Of a DNA stretch of 64,000 bases, positions 1 to 8,044 are shown one piece after another. The translations under genes were made by a program, and so were the position numbers. The notes below the pieces were generated by a model. It worked only from the letters and a program-made list of their open reading frames with translations. It did not search any database and was not told the DNA's origin. Source of the DNA: Sphingobacteriales bacterium (GTDB taxonomy: Bacteria > Bacteroidota > Bacteroidia > Chitinophagales > Chitinophagaceae); contig JAIXSZ010000087.1 in assembly GCA_027484425.1 (NCBI GenBank), positions 33,649 through 97,648 on the forward strand, written 5' to 3'. How positions within the stretch are numbered: the stretch's first letter is position 1; each line of letters begins with the position of its first letter.

Positions 1-749
1 AAGTATTTTCCATTTACAGTACCGCCAAACCACTCATAAGCATCATCGCCGGAGTAGGAAACCTGAATATGATCAAGCTGGGTTCCTGAACCAACTGCAC
101 AAAGCGTAAGACCGTTGATTTCAGAGTTAGAAGCAGTAGTCAAAGGAATACCGGGATACTCTAAGCGTACATAAGAAAGTACTCCAGAGTTGTCGTTATC
201 ATCATTACCTCCATATCGACCATCGCCGCTAGGCAATGCTTTTGCAATTCCACCTTCAGCCGCAGCGGTATCACCTGCTAGCAGGTTATGAGTAGCACGT
301 CCTGTAATAACAATTCCACCCCAGTTTCCGGGCTGGCGGCTTCCCGCAGGAGCATTAGAAGTGAACACGATAGGTTGGCTTGCAGTACCCTGCGCAATGA
401 TTCTCGCTCCTCGGCAGATGATTAAGGTCCCTTTACCTTCGCCTCTTATGATAGTCCCAGGCTGAATGGTCAAAGTAGCGCCATTGGTTACGTAAATGAA
501 ACCGCCATTCAAACGGTAAACATTGTTGCTAGTCCAGGTGGTGTTGGTAGTAATATCACCAGGATTTACATCAACCGTGGTAACAGGATAATTGGTAGTT
601 TGGGGATTCCAATTGACCCAAGCTTCGCGGGTCCAATCCTGAGTAGAGTCAGGAGAAACCGCGCCGCGATAGGTAGTGGGAGTGAAAAACTGCGCAGACG
701 CCAACAAGGTTGAAGTCATCAGCAAAATCAGGAGTAAACCTTTTTTCAT
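1..749 (-). CDS. Secreted T9SS-type surface protein, N-terminal part (cut by window edge)
   Basis: Reading the minus strand from an ATG at 749 gives about 250 residues with no stop before the edge, so the gene is partial. It begins MKKGLLLILLMTSTLLASAQ, a signal peptide with an Ala-x-Ala-like cleavage site. The mature part has a stretch of the type IQPGTIIRGEGKGTLIICRGA followed by PIVFTSN, then WGGIVITG and SYSGDDAYEWFGGTV. This pattern is common in large exported Bacteroidota proteins with a beta-helix-like fold, usually ended by a T9SS sorting domain; the C-terminus is outside the window, so export by T9SS is inferred. Function unknown. It runs in the same direction as cphA but is separated from it by a strong terminator. 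Confidence 0.8.
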   Translation of the reverse strand, partial: MKKGLLLILLMTSTLLASAQFFTPTTYRGAVSPDSTQDWTREAWVNWNPQTTNYPVTTVDVNPGDITTNTTWTSNNVYRLNGGFIYVTNGATLTIQPGTIIRGEGKGTLIICRGARIIAQGTASQPIVFTSNAPAGSRQPGNWGGIVITGRATHNLLAGDTAAAEGGIAKALPSGDGRYGGNDDNDNSGVLSYVRLEYPGIPLTTASNSEINGLTLCAVGSGTQLDHIQVSYSGDDAYEWFGGTVNGKY

Positions 750-879
750 GGGTTGATATTAACTTGCTGCAAAGGAATTGCGTCAATGTTAACCCTGTTT
801 TGCTTCTATGTTACCATATTCCTTCAACCATGTTATGGTTAAGTTATGGATGAAAGCGCATTCAGTAGCGCATAAATTG

Positions 880-909
880 AAACGCCCCATCTTTTAAGAT
901 GAGGCGTTT
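880..909 (-). terminator. Terminator after cphA
   Basis: Inverted repeat with arms 880-893 and 896-909 (14 bp, one wobble mismatch), beginning 10 bp beyond the cphA stop codon. Read on the minus strand it ends in a short AT-rich tail. It separates cphA from the surface-protein gene at 1-749. Confidence 0.75.
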
Positions 910-919
910 AACTTCTCGA

Positions 920-3571
920 CTACCGGTTTGGAATATCTCCGGTATTGAATTTATAAAGCTTCTCAGCTTCTTCTTCTTTGAGTTTCATCACCAGCGACAA
1001 GGCGTCGGGAACAACGTCGCTGCAAAGGATGATAAGTGAGCCGGGCTTAGCTTCGCCAACGGCGTGTACAATGGCTTCCCGCTCGTTGGGAATTACGGTG
1101 ATTTTCTTGTTCGGATCGTGCTCGCGGATGCCCACTTTCAACATCTCAATCAACTCATCAGCGGTTTTTCCTCTTAGGTTTTTATCCTGACGAATGATGA
1201 TTTCATCAAACATCTCTGAAGAAATACGCCCGATGGCGATGTTGTCTTCTTCCCTCCTATCCCCGATTCCGGCGATGATACCCACTTTAGTGGTAGCATG
1301 CATGTTCGAAACGAACTTCTGCAACGCCCGCAATCCGGCAGGATTATGCGCATAGTCCAAAAGCAAGTCGAAGTTGTGGAAGTTGAAGAGATTCAAGCGG
1401 CCTGGCGTCTGGGAAGGCGATGGCATAAACGACTCCAACGCTTCTTTGATGTCTTGAAGAGAAAAGTCACGGACGTACCCGGTTAAAACCGCGGGTAATA
1501 TATTCTGAATCATGAAGGTAGCACGACCGCCATACGTCAGCGGAACATTCACCGCCTTCGTGATTCGCATTTTCCATCCTCCTCTCGAGATGGTGATGTA
1601 ACCATTTTCGTAAATAGCTGCTAAGCCACCCCGTGAAGTGTGCTCTTTGATGCGAACATTGTTTTCATCCATAGAAAACAAGGCCAGCTTCGCTTTTATG
1701 TCTTTTCGCATAGCGAAGACTAAGTCGTCGTCGGCATTCAAAATGGCGTAACCATTGATGTTGACCGACTCTGGTATAACCCCTTTCACCCTGGCGAGCT
1801 GGTCGAGGGTATGGATACCCTTCAAGCCCAAGTGATCAGCAGCCACATTGGTTACAATCCCGACATCACACTGATCGAAGGCTAAACCGGCACGAAGCAA
1901 GCCGCCACGTGCTGTCTCCAACACTGCAAAATCGACAGTGGGGTCACGTAAAACATATTCAGCACTGGCAGGACCGGTACAATCACCGGGCACAACCATC
2001 ATATTCTGAATGTAAACACCATCGGAGGTGGTGTAGCCCACTTTATACCCCTTCAACTTGGCCATGTGAGCAATGAGGCGGGTGGTAGTGGTCTTCCCAT
2101 TGGTGCCCGTAACCGATACAATCGGAATGCGTGAAGGCGTTCCGGCAGGGAACAACATGTCGATAACATTGGCCGCCACGTTACGCGGAAGCCCTTCGCT
2201 AGGCGCAATGTGCATACGGAAACCTGGAGCGGCATTCACTTCGAGGACAGCGCCTTTGGTTTCATTCAAAGGCTTGGTAATATCCGAGCACATCAAATCG
2301 ATGCCGCAGATGTCGAGGCCAACGATGCGGGCAATGCGTTCAGCCATCAATACATTATATGGATGCACCATATCGGTCACATCGGTGGCAGTGCCCCCAG
2401 TACTTAAATTGGCAGTATCCTTCAAATTCAAGCGTTCTCCATCAGCCAATACAGTCTCCAAGGAATACCCTTTTGACTGAATAATCTCCATCGTGAGCTT
2501 ATCAATATGAATTTGGGTAAGCACATTTTCATGTCCATAACCTCTGCGTGGATCCTTATTCACCTCATCCACCAGTTGCTGGATGGTGGACTTTCCATCG
2601 CCAACCACATGGGCGGGGGAACGCAGTGCTGCTGCCACTAGTTTGTAGTCAATCACTAACAGCCTGTAATCGTCGCCGAAAATCATGCGCTCCACTATCA
2701 CAGAATTGGAAACCTCCTTAGCAGCTTTGAAAGCAAAAAGCGCCTCGTCCATGCTGGAGATGTTGGTAGTAATGCCACGACCATGATTTCCATTGATGGG
2801 TTTAATAACCAGAGGGAAGCCTAAACTCTCCACCGCTTCGCGAAGTCCGGTTTCTGTTTTAATCACTTCGCCCTTTGCGATGGGGATTTCGGCTTTATCC
2901 AACATGTACTTGGTGTCCTCCTTGTCGCAAGCTATTTCCACCGCAATGCTGGAGGTTTCGCTGGTAACAGTAGCTTGAATTCGCTTCTGGTTGCTTCCAT
3001 AACCCAACTGACAGAGCGAGTATTTATTCAAACGAAACCAGGGAATACCACGAGAAGCAGCTTCTTCTACAATGGAGCCGGTACTTGGTCCAAGTCGTTC
3101 TTCTTCCCGCATTTCGCGCATGGCCTTGATGTCTTCCTCGAGGTCATACGCTTTATTATCTACCAGGGCTTGGGCAATTCGTACCGCAGCGCGTGCGGCA
3201 TAGCGACCTACCTTCTCTTCCATGTAGGCAAAGACTACGAAGTAAACGCCCTCTTCTCCATAAGTCCGGGTGCGACCAAAGCCCACATCCATACCAGCCA
3301 AAGTCTGGATTTCCAGGGCGATATGCTCTACCACATGTCCCATCCATGTGCCTTCTTCTACACGCTTGTAAAATCCGCCGGGGCAACCTTCTGAACATTG
3401 ATGGGTATATAGGGTTGGAAGCAAGGCTTGTAGCCGCTCCAAGAACCCGGGTATTTGGTTGGTGGGCTGTTGCTCAAGCTCCTCAATATCAAGTGTCATC
3501 ACAATGAGCTTGTGACGGCGGATGGACCAGTAATTGGGCCCACGCATGGCGCGTATCTCTCTAATAACCAT
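920..3571 (-). CDS. cphA: Cyanophycin synthetase
   Basis: 883 residues, typical CphA length. The enzyme polymerises aspartate and arginine with ATP into multi-L-arginyl-poly-L-aspartate, a cytoplasmic nitrogen store. Seen in the sequence: an N-terminal domain (about 1-160), an ATP-grasp domain (about 220-473, with VIKPINGNHGRGI near 255-267 and EVNAAPGFR near 444-452), then a Mur-ligase-like domain whose P-loop GTNGKTTTT lies at 489-497. The start MVIREIRAMRGPNYWS matches the family beginning. The matching cyanophycinase gene lies 2.1 kb away on the other strand, an arrangement unlike the usual cphB-cphA operon. Function is assigned from domain order and motifs, with high confidence. Confidence 0.96.
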   Translation of the reverse strand: MVIREIRAMRGPNYWSIRRHKLIVMTLDIEELEQQPTNQIPGFLERLQALLPTLYTHQCSEGCPGGFYKRVEEGTWMGHVVEHIALEIQTLAGMDVGFGRTRTYGEEGVYFVVFAYMEEKVGRYAARAAVRIAQALVDNKAYDLEEDIKAMREMREEERLGPSTGSIVEEAASRGIPWFRLNKYSLCQLGYGSNQKRIQATVTSETSSIAVEIACDKEDTKYMLDKAEIPIAKGEVIKTETGLREAVESLGFPLVIKPINGNHGRGITTNISSMDEALFAFKAAKEVSNSVIVERMIFGDDYRLLVIDYKLVAAALRSPAHVVGDGKSTIQQLVDEVNKDPRRGYGHENVLTQIHIDKLTMEIIQSKGYSLETVLADGERLNLKDTANLSTGGTATDVTDMVHPYNVLMAERIARIVGLDICGIDLMCSDITKPLNETKGAVLEVNAAPGFRMHIAPSEGLPRNVAANVIDMLFPAGTPSRIPIVSVTGTNGKTTTTRLIAHMAKLKGYKVGYTTSDGVYIQNMMVVPGDCTGPASAEYVLRDPTVDFAVLETARGGLLRAGLAFDQCDVGIVTNVAADHLGLKGIHTLDQLARVKGVIPESVNINGYAILNADDDLVFAMRKDIKAKLALFSMDENNVRIKEHTSRGGLAAIYENGYITISRGGWKMRITKAVNVPLTYGGRATFMIQNILPAVLTGYVRDFSLQDIKEALESFMPSPSQTPGRLNLFNFHNFDLLLDYAHNPAGLRALQKFVSNMHATTKVGIIAGIGDRREEDNIAIGRISSEMFDEIIIRQDKNLRGKTADELIEMLKVGIREHDPNKKITVIPNEREAIVHAVGEAKPGSLIILCSDVVPDALSLVMKLKEEEAEKLYKFNTGDIPNR

Positions 3572-3785
3572 AGATGTGCAGGATGTAGGTTGAAAAATGC
3601 AGCTTTTTTAAAAGAAGCTTGCGATGGTAAATTAGCAGAATTCAACAAGAATTAAAACTTTCTCATTGGCCATAACTGTTAGAAACAAAAATTACAATTG
3701 AAAGCATTTTCACAGATGAGTTCTTCCGAGCAGGTATCTTGTCCAGCTATATTTCCTTATCTCCTTGGAAACAAAAGAAAAGGCT

Positions 3786-3974
3786 ATGACTAAGCCCACG
3801 AAAAAAGCTATACTTCAGTTCTCCACACTCTTGTTGGCACTTTTTATCGTTGAACTACTTTTCACTGATGAATGGACACCCAAAGCGATTATAAAACCAA
3901 TAGTGAATGCGCTCGTGCTCTTTTTTGTTTCTAACAGCATTAAAAGCAAGACCCAAACAATAGAACAAGATTAA
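3786..3974 (+). CDS. Small two-helix membrane protein
   Basis: 62 residues from ATG 3786, preceded by the purine-rich GAAAAGG; a TTG 21 bp upstream (3765) would add seven residues. Two hydrophobic segments are visible, ILQFSTLLLALFIVELLF and PIVNALVLFFVSNSI, separated by a polar loop with DEWTPK, and the tail is lysine-rich. I do not recognise the family. It sits between cphA and a DUF1016 gene, in the same direction as the latter and 232 bp away. A role in cyanophycin metabolism cannot be claimed. Length and low complexity leave some doubt that it is expressed. Confidence 0.5.
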   Translation: MTKPTKKAILQFSTLLLALFIVELLFTDEWTPKAIIKPIVNALVLFFVSNSIKSKTQTIEQD

Positions 3975-4168
3975 ACTACCTGCTGCTAAGGTTAACAAGA
4001 ATAGCCCTTATAAGCGACAGCAAAGGCCCAACTTTCTCTTTATACGTTTCAATTTTTGGCTTCTGCCCCTTTTATAACTGGGATGGCCCGTAAACTGAAT
4101 GTGTCCGAGTTTTTCAAGAAGAGCCGTTTGGGTTTAACATGAGCTCATGTTGTAAGAGTGCCTACATA

Positions 4169-4180
4169 AAACTAGCTCAT
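4169..4180. repeat. 12-bp direct repeat, left copy
   Basis: The sequence AAACTAGCTCAT occurs here and again at 5518-5529. The two copies flank the DUF1016 gene (4207-5265) and could mark the ends of an inserted segment, or be chance. Confidence 0.45.
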
Positions 4181-4206
4181 CTTCCTATATTGAGTTCAAT
4201 AACATT

Positions 4207-5265
4207 ATGAATAAAGAGCATCCAAATCAAGCCAAAGACACCGCTTTTATAAGCGAGGTAAAGAAAATTTTAGAACAGGCGCGTCAAAAAGCCTACTCTG
4301 CTACTGCTTTTGCCATGATAGAGGGGTATTGGCTGATGGGGCAACGCATAGTAGAACAAGAGCAGCAAGGGAAACTTCGCGCTGAGTACGGACAGGAGTT
4401 GCTTAAAAACTTATCTGCTGCCTTAGGCAAAGGTTTTAGCACCCGAACTTTACGCGAAATACGACAGTTTTACCTGTTTTTCCCTGACTTAATAGATATG
4501 GCGAACGCGTTCGCCAATTTAAACTGGTCGCATTTTCAACGAGTACTCAAAGTAGCAGACCCAAAGGCAAGACTGTATTACCTTAAAGAGGCATCAGCTC
4601 AAAATTGGTCCATTCGCACACTCGATCGCAACATCGCTACCTACTATTACCAACGTTTGCTTTCATCTCAAAAGCAGGAACCGGTAGAGAAAGAAATGCA
4701 GGAAAAAACCGCCGATTTACAAGCCAACCCCTACGAGTTTATTAAAAATCCTGCGGTGCTGGAGTTCCTTAACCTGCCCACACATAAAGCCTACACAGAA
4801 CAGCAATTGGAACAGGCCTTAATTGATAACATACAGCAGTTTCTATTAGAGCTGGGAAAGGGGTTTTCATTTGTTGCCCGTCAAAAACACATTCGAACCG
4901 AAACAGCGGACTTTTTTATTGACCTTGTTTTTTATAACTATTTGCTCAAGTGCTTCGTGATTGTAGAGCTTAAAGCCAATAAAATCACCCATCAGGACAT
5001 CGGGCAATTAGATAGGTACGTACGAATGTTTGACGATTTGGAACGTCCGCAAGGCGATAATCCAACCATCGGCATTTTACTTTGTACCGAAACCGACAGA
5101 ACCATAGCCAAGTATTCCGTACTAAGTGAAAGCCAACAACTCTTTGCCAGCAAGTATCTACCTTTTCTACCTACGGAAGAGGAATTAATCGCAGAAATAG
5201 AAAGAGAAAAACAAGTGTTACGAGAAAAACTAGGCGAGTATCATGCTGCGCCTGTAACATGCTAG
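4207..5265 (+). CDS. DUF1016 (YhcG-like) PDDEXK nuclease family protein
   Basis: 352 residues. The N-terminal half (about 1-150) is the helical DUF1016 N-domain, with motifs such as YWLMGQRIVEQEQQG, YGQELLKNLS and FSTRTLREIRQFYLFFP. The C-terminal half (about 190-340) is a PDDEXK-type nuclease fold: DFFIDLVFYNYLLKCFVIVELK supplies the Asp and the E-x-K pair, followed by a QLDRYV helix. Family members are scattered accessory genes, often near restriction systems or mobile DNA; a DNA-processing or repair role is proposed for the family but not settled. It stands alone here between cphA and cphB and is bracketed by a 12-bp direct repeat, which suggests it is a late arrival. Confidence 0.88.
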   Translation: MNKEHPNQAKDTAFISEVKKILEQARQKAYSATAFAMIEGYWLMGQRIVEQEQQGKLRAEYGQELLKNLSAALGKGFSTRTLREIRQFYLFFPDLIDMANAFANLNWSHFQRVLKVADPKARLYYLKEASAQNWSIRTLDRNIATYYYQRLLSSQKQEPVEKEMQEKTADLQANPYEFIKNPAVLEFLNLPTHKAYTEQQLEQALIDNIQQFLLELGKGFSFVARQKHIRTETADFFIDLVFYNYLLKCFVIVELKANKITHQDIGQLDRYVRMFDDLERPQGDNPTIGILLCTETDRTIAKYSVLSESQQLFASKYLPFLPTEEELIAEIEREKQVLREKLGEYHAAPVTC

Positions 5266-5517
5266 CAACTTCAGGATAACGGAAAAACGGATAAGCTAAC
5301 CATTTCTCCGAGTAGTAAGTAATTTTCAAGCCGAAGTTGGGTCGGTTAAGAAGTCTTAGCGAAACTTAAGGCAAACACCTTTTAACTCAAGATTTATCCC
5401 AACCGAATCATTTGACATCCTTACAACAGAAGCATATTTAAAAGCTTCTCTCACCTAAGATGTTGGAAGAAGTGTGTACGCTGAAAGCTCTGAAAATTAG
5501 GAAAGCTAGCTTCTGTG

Positions 5518-5529
5518 AAACTAGCTCAT
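5518..5529. repeat. 12-bp direct repeat, right copy
   Basis: AAACTAGCTCAT, identical to 4169-4180, about 250 bp beyond the stop of the DUF1016 gene. Confidence 0.45.
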
Positions 5530-5664
5530 TTGCAAGCATCCTTCCAACAATACCAACTTGAGGTGTCTTAGTTTCCTCCTTGTTATAGAGAATATGGAGA
5601 CTTGTTTACAGTGTCCTTCTGCCTTGAATCCTGCTTTTCTCCTAGAATTAACTAAAATTTAAAA

Positions 5665-5672
5665 TACATTTG
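5665..5672 (+). promoter_or_regulatory. Bacteroidota -7 element (TACATTTG) for cphB
   Basis: TACATTTG fits the Bacteroidota -7 consensus TAnnTTTG and lies 33 bp upstream of the cphB ATG. No TTTG at the expected -33 distance was found, so the promoter is tentative. Confidence 0.45.
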
Positions 5673-5704
5673 AACGCATCAATCAAAACCAACACGGTCA
5701 CAAC

Positions 5705-6577
5705 ATGCGGGGAATCCTGATTCCGATAGGCGGAAACGAAGACAAAGGCCAGGACAGAAGCCACGAAGACAGCGAAATGTACACCCTCGAGTTCATCGAC
5801 AATGGCATCTTAGCCAATGTGGTGAGAGAAAGCGGTGGCAAAGAAGCACAAATCGTAGTGGTAACTACGGCCAGCAGCATCCCAAAAGAAGTAGGCCGAA
5901 ATTATGTGGACGCCTTCTCTAAACTAGGCTGTAACCACGTGCAAGTGCTCGATATCAGAAGTGCCGAACAAGCCGAAAGCGAGGAAGTCATGAATGCCGT
6001 GAAAAACGCGGATTGCCTCATGTTTTCCGGCGGCGACCAAAGTAAGATTGTGGACGTTATTGGAGGCACCCGTCTTCACCAATTGATTAACCATAAACTC
6101 AAAGAAGAATCCTTTGTACTCGCAGGCACCAGCGCCGGAGCCATGTGCATGAGTGAAGAAATGATCAGCGGCGGACACAGCACCGAAGCGCTGTTCAAAG
6201 GCGGCGTGAGCATGCGCAAAGGCATGGCACTTCTTCCGCATGTCATCATCGATACGCACTTCATCCAGCGTGGTAGATTTGGACGATTGTCGGAAGCGGT
6301 GGCCGAATTTCCTCGTTTGCTGGGATTGGGTTTAGCTGAAGACACCGGCCTCATCATCCGCAATGGTTACGAATGTGAAGTCATCGGCTCGGGCATGGTC
6401 ATCGTCTTCGACCCCAGTAAAATTACCCACAACAATGTAAAGTCGGTAAGAGAGGGAGTTCCGCTTACCCTTACCAACTTAGTGGTTAGCGTGTTGGCAC
6501 TCGGAGACCGCTTCAATTTGGCCAGCAGGGAAGTAGAAGTGCTTTCCCTGGAAGAATACGACCGGATGAAAGCCTAG
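5705..6577 (+). CDS. cphB: Cyanophycinase
   Basis: 290 residues, within the usual size of the family. It is a serine peptidase of family S51 that splits cyanophycin into beta-Asp-Arg dipeptides. Visible motifs: N-terminal RGILIPIGGNEDKG, FSGGDQSKIV near 107-116, and the nucleophile elbow AGTSAGA with Ser143. The ATG at 5705 gives the standard MRGILIPIGG start. With cphA it provides both synthesis and breakdown of the polymer; the enzymes that finish dipeptide degradation (isoaspartyl dipeptidase or IaaA) are not in this window. Transcribed away from cphA with its own probable promoter. Confidence 0.96.
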   Translation: MRGILIPIGGNEDKGQDRSHEDSEMYTLEFIDNGILANVVRESGGKEAQIVVVTTASSIPKEVGRNYVDAFSKLGCNHVQVLDIRSAEQAESEEVMNAVKNADCLMFSGGDQSKIVDVIGGTRLHQLINHKLKEESFVLAGTSAGAMCMSEEMISGGHSTEALFKGGVSMRKGMALLPHVIIDTHFIQRGRFGRLSEAVAEFPRLLGLGLAEDTGLIIRNGYECEVIGSGMVIVFDPSKITHNNVKSVREGVPLTLTNLVVSVLALGDRFNLASREVEVLSLEEYDRMKA

Positions 6578-6590
6578 CCATCGCGTGGCA

Positions 6591-6724
6591 CCCGCGCAAG
6601 AAGTATCACAACGTACACAGGGGATGTCACGAAGTACACCAGGTTTTTTTATGAAGAACTTTGCGACTTCGCGGCTTTGCGAGACATTTTCCCACGCCAA
6701 GGTTTTATAGAATCACTTTAAAAC
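6591..6724. repeat. Intergenic repeat, copy 1 (~134 bp)
   Basis: Closely matches 6764-6900 over its whole length, with small indels. It includes the shared block ATCACAACGTACACAGGGGA and a block with GGCTTTGCGAGACA followed by TTTTCCCACGC. It holds no convincing gene; the short reading frames across it exist in both copies only because the DNA is duplicated. Confidence 0.85.
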
Positions 6725-6763
6725 TTTGTGCGCTTTGAGAAACCCTAGAGGCCTTTGTGATAA

Positions 6764-6900
6764 CCCGCGTAAGATGTATCACAACGTACACAGGGGATGT
6801 CACGAAGTACACCAGGTTTTTAATAATAAACTTTGCGCCTTCCCGGCTTTGCGAGACACATTTTCCCACGCTAAGTATTTTATAAATCACTTAAAAAAAC
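6764..6900. repeat. Intergenic repeat, copy 2 (~137 bp)
   Basis: Second copy, starting 173 bp after copy 1. It is followed by a double CCATTGCACCCTCTGCG (about 6900-6937) and then GTGAAAAATCCC. This 'CTTTGCG...TGCGTGAAA' style of sequence resembles the reverse complement of the tandem repeat at 63811-64000, so both may belong to one dispersed extragenic repeat family. Confidence 0.8.
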
Positions 6901-6958
6901 CATTGCACCCTCTGCGGAACCATTGCACCCTCTGCGTGAAAAATCCCGTAGCGCACGA

Positions 6959-7903
6959 TCACCGTATGGGGATCACTCGGGTGTTAGCACTTTCACCAGC
7001 AAACCAAACTCCTTCTAAACCGGCCACTGCTTCCCGTGCGCAAGCCACAACCAACTCCAAGAACCGCCTTCTCGGATAATCCTCCCTCACCACCAAACTG
7101 ATGCTCCGGACCGGCATGGGCGCCTCAAACGCCAGCATACTAGCCTGATAAGCCTCCGAAAGCCCCTGAAGCTGCAAAGCAGGAACGAGCGTCATCCCGC
7201 CATGACTGTGCACCAAACGCATCAAAGTCTCCGTATTTCCCGCTTGATAAGTAAAACCCGGCTGTCGCTGCACATGGTTGCACAAGGCAAGCATTTGATT
7301 TCTCAAACAATGGCCTTCTTCCAACAACCAGAACGGCGCATCCGGCAAATGGCCCAAGCTAAGCGGTTTAGAAACTTTTTCATGCAAGTCCGCTGAAGCC
7401 ATTAAATAAAAAGCCTCTTCAAAAAGCGGAATTTCCAACAATCCTGGCTCCACAATGGGACCAGCCAAAATGCCCATATCTGCCTCTCCTTGTTTAAGCT
7501 GCTGCAGCATTTCCGCTGTGAAGGTCTCTTTGAGGTCAAGCGTCCAGTTTGCCTGCGGCTGCAGCATACGAGGAAGAAAAAGCGGCAAAAAAGAACTGGA
7601 AAGGGTTGGAATAATAAGCATCCGATAGTCTCCTGCAGTGCTGCCTAGAAGCTCTTCGGCCAGCATTTTCATTTGCTTAGCCTGGTGAAGCACTTGAGCA
7701 GCCTGCTTGATGAGCGCTTCACCCGCAGGCGTTGGCTTTACCGGCTGACGGCTCCGGTCGATGAGCCGCAACCCCAACTCCTCTTCCAGCTTTTTCAGCA
7801 TGGCGCTCAACGTAGCCTGAGTAACATGACAGCGGTTAGCCGCCTCTACAAACTGACCGGTTTCGGCTACAGCAACTAGATATTCCAACTGTTGAAGGTT
7901 CAC
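6959..7903 (-). CDS. oxyR: Hydrogen peroxide-sensing LysR-type regulator OxyR
   Basis: 314 residues from a GTG at 7903. An N-terminal winged helix-turn-helix (about 1-60, VNLQQLEYLVAVAETGQF, then TQATLSAMLKKLEEELG) is followed by the LysR substrate domain. The motif EEGHCLRNQMLALC places cysteines at exactly 199 and 208, the disulfide pair of E. coli OxyR; this numbering holds only with the GTG start. An upstream ATG at 8002 would add 33 residues unlike the family. OxyR is a cytoplasmic activator of peroxide defence genes. The dps-ahpC-ahpD operon at 59.4-61 kb is a plausible target. Divergent from the phosphate transporter gene. Confidence 0.93.
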   Translation of the reverse strand: MNLQQLEYLVAVAETGQFVEAANRCHVTQATLSAMLKKLEEELGLRLIDRSRQPVKPTPAGEALIKQAAQVLHQAKQMKMLAEELLGSTAGDYRMLIIPTLSSSFLPLFLPRMLQPQANWTLDLKETFTAEMLQQLKQGEADMGILAGPIVEPGLLEIPLFEEAFYLMASADLHEKVSKPLSLGHLPDAPFWLLEEGHCLRNQMLALCNHVQRQPGFTYQAGNTETLMRLVHSHGGMTLVPALQLQGLSEAYQASMLAFEAPMPVRSISLVVREDYPRRRFLELVVACAREAVAGLEGVWFAGESANTRVIPIR

Positions 7904-8006
7904 CCAACAAAGGTCGGGAGCAGATGCACAACTTGATTCCTGCACTACCAATGTTAAGCCATGATTAAATAGCCAAACACAAGCGTCATACCCGAAAGGC
8001 AAACTT

Positions 8007-8014
8007 TACTTTTG
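8007..8014 (+). promoter_or_regulatory. Bacteroidota -7 element (TACTTTTG) upstream of the Pit gene
   Basis: TACTTTTG matches TAnnTTTG and lies 30 bp upstream of the TTG start, in the divergent oxyR/pit gap. No clear -33 TTTG was seen. Confidence 0.5.
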
Positions 8015-8044
8015 CGCCGGATATTGAACTATAACTAAGGAGCT

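Larger units (their letters stand above)
5266..5704. other. 439-bp intergenic region upstream of cphB
   Basis: No ORF with coding character was seen. It contains a perfect 9-bp inverted repeat (5461-5469 with 5541-5549), a 10-bp palindrome AAGCTAGCTT at 5503-5512, the right copy of the 12-bp direct repeat (5518-5529), and a likely -7 promoter element for cphB at 5665-5672. Confidence 0.6.

Noticed and set aside
4083..4142. 19-codon frame MARKLNVSEFFKKSRLGLT before the DUF1016 gene
   Set aside because: Too short and not recognised; could be a gene remnant but nothing supports translation.
6479..7079. Short frames on both strands across the cphB-oxyR gap that share peptide stretches
   Set aside because: The shared stretches come from the duplicated 135-bp DNA repeat; no start signal or family motif supports them.
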